Shown here piece after piece: positions 24,305 through 27,476 of a DNA stretch of 27,476 nucleotides; the stretch's first letter is position 1; every line of letters begins with the position of its first letter. The stretch is from Pseudomonadota bacterium. GTDB lineage: Bacteria > Pseudomonadota > Gammaproteobacteria > Pseudomonadales > Halieaceae. Both the position numbers and the translations under genes were made by a program. The DNA lies in contig JAUVBI010000010.1 in NCBI GenBank assembly GCA_030591305.1, positions 1 through 27,476 of the forward strand, read 5' to 3'. The notes under the pieces were generated by a model. It was not told the origin of the DNA. It saw only the letters and a program-made list of their open reading frames with translations, and ran no database searches.

Positions 24305-24703
24305 ATGGAATACAACCCGGATGTACACAGTATTGAATGCCCTAAATGCGGACACGGCATGGATGAAATCACCTATGGCGGCGACCTGGCCATTGATCGC
24401 TGCACCAACTGCAAAGGCCTGTGGTTTGATACCGGCGAGGCAGAGCGACTGAAGAAAAAATGGATGGGCGATGCCCTGGACACAGGGGATGCCGAGGACG
24501 GTAAAAAATGGGATGCCGTTGAAGATATCGCCTGCCCACGCTGTGGCCAGGATATGGAGAAAACCTCAGACCCCGCCCAGCCGCACATCTGGTACGAGAC
24601 CTGCCCCGAGCACGGTATGTTTATGGACGCCGGCGAGTTCACTGATTTCAAACACGAGACCTTGGCAGACTGGTTCAGAGGCCTGATTAAAGGTAAACGC
24701 TGA
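24305..24703 (+). CDS. Zinc-ribbon protein with two zf-TFIIB-like modules
   Basis: 132-aa soluble protein with two metal sites. Site one is CPKC (C12, C15) with CTNC (C33, C36), followed by KGLWFDTGE, the standard end of zf-TFIIB domains. Site two is CPRC (C77, C80) with C100-x-x-H103 (CPEHG), followed by MFMDAGEF, so one cysteine is replaced by histidine. The two halves look like an internal duplication. Such proteins are common in marine proteobacteria and have no firm function; nucleic-acid or protein binding is the usual guess. A ribosome site (GGGGA) precedes the ATG and a strong terminator follows. Confidence 0.87.
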   Translation: MEYNPDVHSIECPKCGHGMDEITYGGDLAIDRCTNCKGLWFDTGEAERLKKKWMGDALDTGDAEDGKKWDAVEDIACPRCGQDMEKTSDPAQPHIWYETCPEHGMFMDAGEFTDFKHETLADWFRGLIKGKR

Positions 24704-24734
24704 GCCTTGCTCCGGTTCACATAAGAAACTTAAA

Positions 24735-24764
24735 AAGAGGGCGAGTTATCATCGCCCTTTTTTT
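24735..24764 (+). terminator. Factor-independent terminator
   Basis: AGGGCGA (24738-24744) pairs with TCGCCCT (24752-24758) around a 7-base loop, GTTATCA, and the stem ends in a run of seven T. It lies 34 bases after the zinc-ribbon stop codon. Confidence 0.9.
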
Positions 24765-24775
24765 GTGCCCTCAAA

Positions 24776-26224
24776 ATGCAATCCAGGAGTTGGGCAAGAT
24801 CGACTGTGATAAGCCTTAAAACACAAATTCTCTATGGTTCAGGAGGTGCTGTATACGCCGTTAAAGAGGCAGCTTACAGCATGTTTGTGCTGTTGTATTA
24901 CACCCAGGTGCTCGGGCTCAGCGGCACCATGACCGGTGTCGTGCTCTCTGCCGCGCTTATAGTTGATGGTATTACCGACCCCCTGGTGGGAAGCTGGTCA
25001 GATCGTTTACAAAGCCGTTACGGCAGGCGCTACCCATTTATTGCCCTGAGCGTTCTACCCCTGGGCCTGGGTTTTATCGGTCTTTTTTCACCACCTGAAA
25101 GTATGCTTGACAGCACCGCGTGGCTGGCGGCCTGGTTGTTGTTCTGGACTTTGTGGGTTCGCACTTTTCTGACGACATTCTCCATTCCGCACTTGGCCCT
25201 GTCCGCAGAAATCACCAGCGATTACCAGCAGCGCAGCAGTATCATGGGCGCAAGAATGAAATTTACATTTTTGTTCGCCGTCATCATTCCCGCAGCGGGA
25301 CTACTTACGATTTTCACCAGCAGTGATGGTGTGGACGGCCGCTTTGTCAGCTCCAACTACCCGCTCTATGGCCTGCTGTCATGTATTGCAATATGGATAA
25401 TGGGGGGCTTCAGTATATGGGGAGCCCGGGCTTTTGCCAGGCCCTCCCCAACAAATGCAAATCAATCTGGAACAAGCTTAAAGACACTGACAAAAGATCT
25501 GTTGCGAACCCTGGAGAACTTTTCCTTTCGCAATATGTTGTACTACGAAGTTGCAGCGATGGTCGCCTGGGGCACAATATCCACTTTAAACATGCTGTCC
25601 TGGATCTACTACTGGGAATTTAGCGCCACCGAAATTTCGCTGATACTGTCCCTTCCCAGCCTGCTGGCGATCATCCTGGCCATGCTCACCCTGGGGCCAC
25701 TGACCCGTCGTTTCCAAAAGCACCACCTGCTGCAATATGCCCTGATTGGCCTGATTCTGGACTGCCTGTGGCTATATCCTCTGCGTATGATCGGGTTCAT
25801 GCCGGATAACGACAGCCTGATATTCGCATTTAATTTTATTTTCATGTTGATATTTATGTATTGCTACCTGCTCAGGGCCATTACCTCCTACTCAATTATT
25901 TCAGACATCTCCGATGAACACGAACTGGACCACGGCGTGCGCCAGGAAGCAGGTTTTTTTGCCGTACTTAATTTCATTGCAAAGTTTGCTTCTATTTTTG
26001 GCCCCATATACGCGGGTATCGCCCTGGATGTCATTGGGCTGCAAACAGGCATGCTGCCCGGGGAAGTGCCATTGGCAACCCAGAATGGGCTGGTCTATGC
26101 CATGGGCGTGGGCATACTCCCCGCGCTGATGGTTGCCGTGTTCTTTGTACTGCGGATAAACCTGGATAAAGCCCGGGTGGAAGATATTCAGGCAAAATTG
26201 CAAGCACGAAATATGGCCCCCTAA
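24776..26224 (+). CDS. GPH-family (MelB-like) cation:sugar symporter
   Basis: Inner membrane secondary transporter of the major facilitator superfamily, 482 aa with about 12 hydrophobic helices. The N-terminal AALIVDGITDPLVGSWSDR with RYGRRYPFI matches the GPH motif (D-x-x-x-DP-x-x-G, then R-x-GRR-x-P), which couples transport to Na+ or H+. The first ATG (24776) has no visible ribosome site and lies just past the terminator. The GTG at residue 11 (VISLKTQILYGSGG) fits the usual GPH N terminus, so the start is uncertain. The convergent gene encodes a sulfatase, so a released sugar or similar compound is a plausible cargo (inference). Confidence 0.88.
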   Translation: MQSRSWARSTVISLKTQILYGSGGAVYAVKEAAYSMFVLLYYTQVLGLSGTMTGVVLSAALIVDGITDPLVGSWSDRLQSRYGRRYPFIALSVLPLGLGFIGLFSPPESMLDSTAWLAAWLLFWTLWVRTFLTTFSIPHLALSAEITSDYQQRSSIMGARMKFTFLFAVIIPAAGLLTIFTSSDGVDGRFVSSNYPLYGLLSCIAIWIMGGFSIWGARAFARPSPTNANQSGTSLKTLTKDLLRTLENFSFRNMLYYEVAAMVAWGTISTLNMLSWIYYWEFSATEISLILSLPSLLAIILAMLTLGPLTRRFQKHHLLQYALIGLILDCLWLYPLRMIGFMPDNDSLIFAFNFIFMLIFMYCYLLRAITSYSIISDISDEHELDHGVRQEAGFFAVLNFIAKFASIFGPIYAGIALDVIGLQTGMLPGEVPLATQNGLVYAMGVGILPALMVAVFFVLRINLDKARVEDIQAKLQARNMAP

Positions 26225-26246
26225 AACTCTCCCTCCCCCATCAGGT

Positions 26247-27476
26247 CTAATTTGTACCTGTCACACTTTCCTTAACCTTTTGTAGCTTTTCCTTGACCAT
26301 CTTTTTTATGGCCTCCTTCTTAATTGCACCCATGGCTAACTCCAGCGCCTCTGCCGAATAAAATGGCAATTGTGCATCGAATACCTCGGGCTCGTCACCG
26401 CCCGGCAAGATCAAACCATATTTTTGTACGCTGTAAACATACTCAAAGGAGGGCTTCAGCGCTGAGGCAAGCAGCCACAAGTTCTGCATTGCCAGGTTGT
26501 GCTGCTCCTTTGGGTCCAGCTCCAGGTTATAGGCTTCCGGTGCCCAGAGGCGGTTGTAGCCACGCTCATCAATTCCCACTTTTTCACCGTACATATAAAT
26601 TTTAAACTGTCGCCATTTAACAGCCATAAACTGATCACCGGCAAAAAATATTACGCTCTCCCGACTGGAATGCTCCTGCTCCCCGAGAAAGAACGCCGTT
26701 TGATCTACCCCGTCAATAGCGCGGTCATCAGGCACATCACCACCAGCAATTGTGGCCAATGTCGGAAAAATATCATTGATGGACACAATCTCATTGCTTA
26801 CCTTTCCACTGGGTATATTTCCCGGCCAGCGCAGAATCATCGGCGTGCGAATAGAGCCCTCGTGCACTGTTCCCAGATAGCCTCTGAAAGGCCCAGTGTC
26901 TCCAACATACGGGTACTCAGCGCGATCGGGGCCGTTATCACTGGCATAGATCACCAGCGTGTTGTCTTCAATACCTGCCTCTTTTATTGCATCAAGCACC
27001 TGGCCAACGCGAAAGTCATGCTCCATCATCGCATCACCAAATTTTCCAGCACCCGATTTCCCCTGAAAATCCGGATGGGCCATAGAGGGGTGGTGAACCA
27101 GGGACCAGGGAATATAGAGGAAAAAGGGCTCCTCCGTATTCGCATGCTGCTTGATATAGGCCACCGACTTCTCAGCAATGATCGCATCCACGTAGGGGCG
27201 TACTTTCTTATCGTAGGGCTGTAGCGTTCTCACGCCCTCACCTTTTTTTCCTTCATACAGGCGCGGAGTGCCAAACAGAGTGGGATCAAAACCTACCGCA
27301 TCGGGAAACCATGACACGTCCGTACTGAAGGGAAAGCCCCACCATTCATCGAAACCCTGGTTGATCGGCAACCGATCATCCACGTAACCCAGATGCCACT
27401 TACCGTATATTGCCGTATCGTAACCCTCATCGGACAACATCTCTGCAACAGTATATTCCCAGGGTGCGAGACCCAC
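26247..27476 (-). CDS. Sulfatase (arylsulfatase-type), C-terminal part; 5' end outside window
   Basis: Type I sulfatase that would hydrolyse a sulfate ester, 409 codons visible. The first codon here is a GTG at the very edge, so the gene surely continues beyond the window. The catalytic C/S-x-P-x-R site, modified to formylglycine, and the signal peptide are therefore not seen. Visible family motifs are GKWHLG (25-30), FDEWWGF, IYASDNGPD with metal ligands D180 and N181, and GYLGTVHEGSIRTPMILRWPG (200-220). The C-terminal region has the Asn-Leu-Glu-Leu-Asp-Pro pattern common in sulfatases. It is convergent with the GPH symporter and probably belongs to a catabolic locus for sulfated compounds continuing to the right. 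Confidence 0.92.
   Translation of the reverse strand: MGLAPWEYTVAEMLSDEGYDTAIYGKWHLGYVDDRLPINQGFDEWWGFPFSTDVSWFPDAVGFDPTLFGTPRLYEGKKGEGVRTLQPYDKKVRPYVDAIIAEKSVAYIKQHANTEEPFFLYIPWSLVHHPSMAHPDFQGKSGAGKFGDAMMEHDFRVGQVLDAIKEAGIEDNTLVIYASDNGPDRAEYPYVGDTGPFRGYLGTVHEGSIRTPMILRWPGNIPSGKVSNEIVSINDIFPTLATIAGGDVPDDRAIDGVDQTAFFLGEQEHSSRESVIFFAGDQFMAVKWRQFKIYMYGEKVGIDERGYNRLWAPEAYNLELDPKEQHNLAMQNLWLLASALKPSFEYVYSVQKYGLILPGGDEPEVFDAQLPFYSAEALELAMGAIKKEAIKKMVKEKLQKVKESVTGTN

Overview
The window reads as chromosome of a marine-type, aerobic, heterotrophic gammaproteobacterium. The evidence is the family mix: an OprD-type porin, short-chain, acyl-CoA and iron-type dehydrogenases, SoxC-like sulfite dehydrogenase, several c-type cytochromes, a lysine/alanine-rich histone H1-like protein, a sulfatase and a GPH-type sugar symporter. 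GC content looks moderate by eye. The placement, possibly near the Halieaceae/Spongiibacteraceae type, is inference. There is no rRNA, tRNA, CRISPR array, integrase or intact insertion sequence. Both end genes are cut by the window.

Layout. 1-1335 (+) is the end of a fused two-ATPase peptide ABC transporter. 1378-2853 (-) is an OprD-like outer membrane porin. 2974-4039 (+) is a broken AMP-forming acyl-CoA ligase, followed by a metallo-beta-lactamase-fold hydrolase (4050-5126). Converging on these is a five-gene operon read right to left (9743 to 5157): iron alcohol dehydrogenase, acyl-CoA dehydrogenase, FAS1/MaoC-like hydratase, citramalyl/malyl-CoA-type lyase and hot-dog thioesterase. This is a CoA-thioester breakdown pathway resembling the hydratase-lyase half of itaconate/mesaconate degradation. 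Next on the minus strand come a class V PLP enzyme, a secreted conserved protein of unknown function and an SDR oxidoreductase.

13091-15684 (-) is a compact operon: small unknown protein, exported RidA-like protein, single-haem cytochrome c (SoxD-like) and Tat-exported SoxC-like molybdoenzyme. It should oxidise a sulfur compound in the periplasm and pass electrons to cytochrome c. After it come a quinone oxidoreductase (+), a four-helix membrane protein (-), an exported PQQ-type aldose dehydrogenase (+), the histone H1-like repeat protein (-), a DsbA-superfamily protein lacking CxxC (+) and two small membrane proteins (+).

20727-24101 (-) is the most unusual part. A di-haem cytochrome c, a MauG/peroxidase-family di-haem protein and a right-handed beta-helix protein ending in a cytochrome c domain are packed with a 4-nt gap and a 4-nt overlap. 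They look like one exported redox system with five c-type haems. The right end holds a two-part zinc-ribbon protein with a clear terminator, a GPH-family symporter and the C-terminal part of a sulfatase, suggesting use of sulfated sugars or similar compounds.
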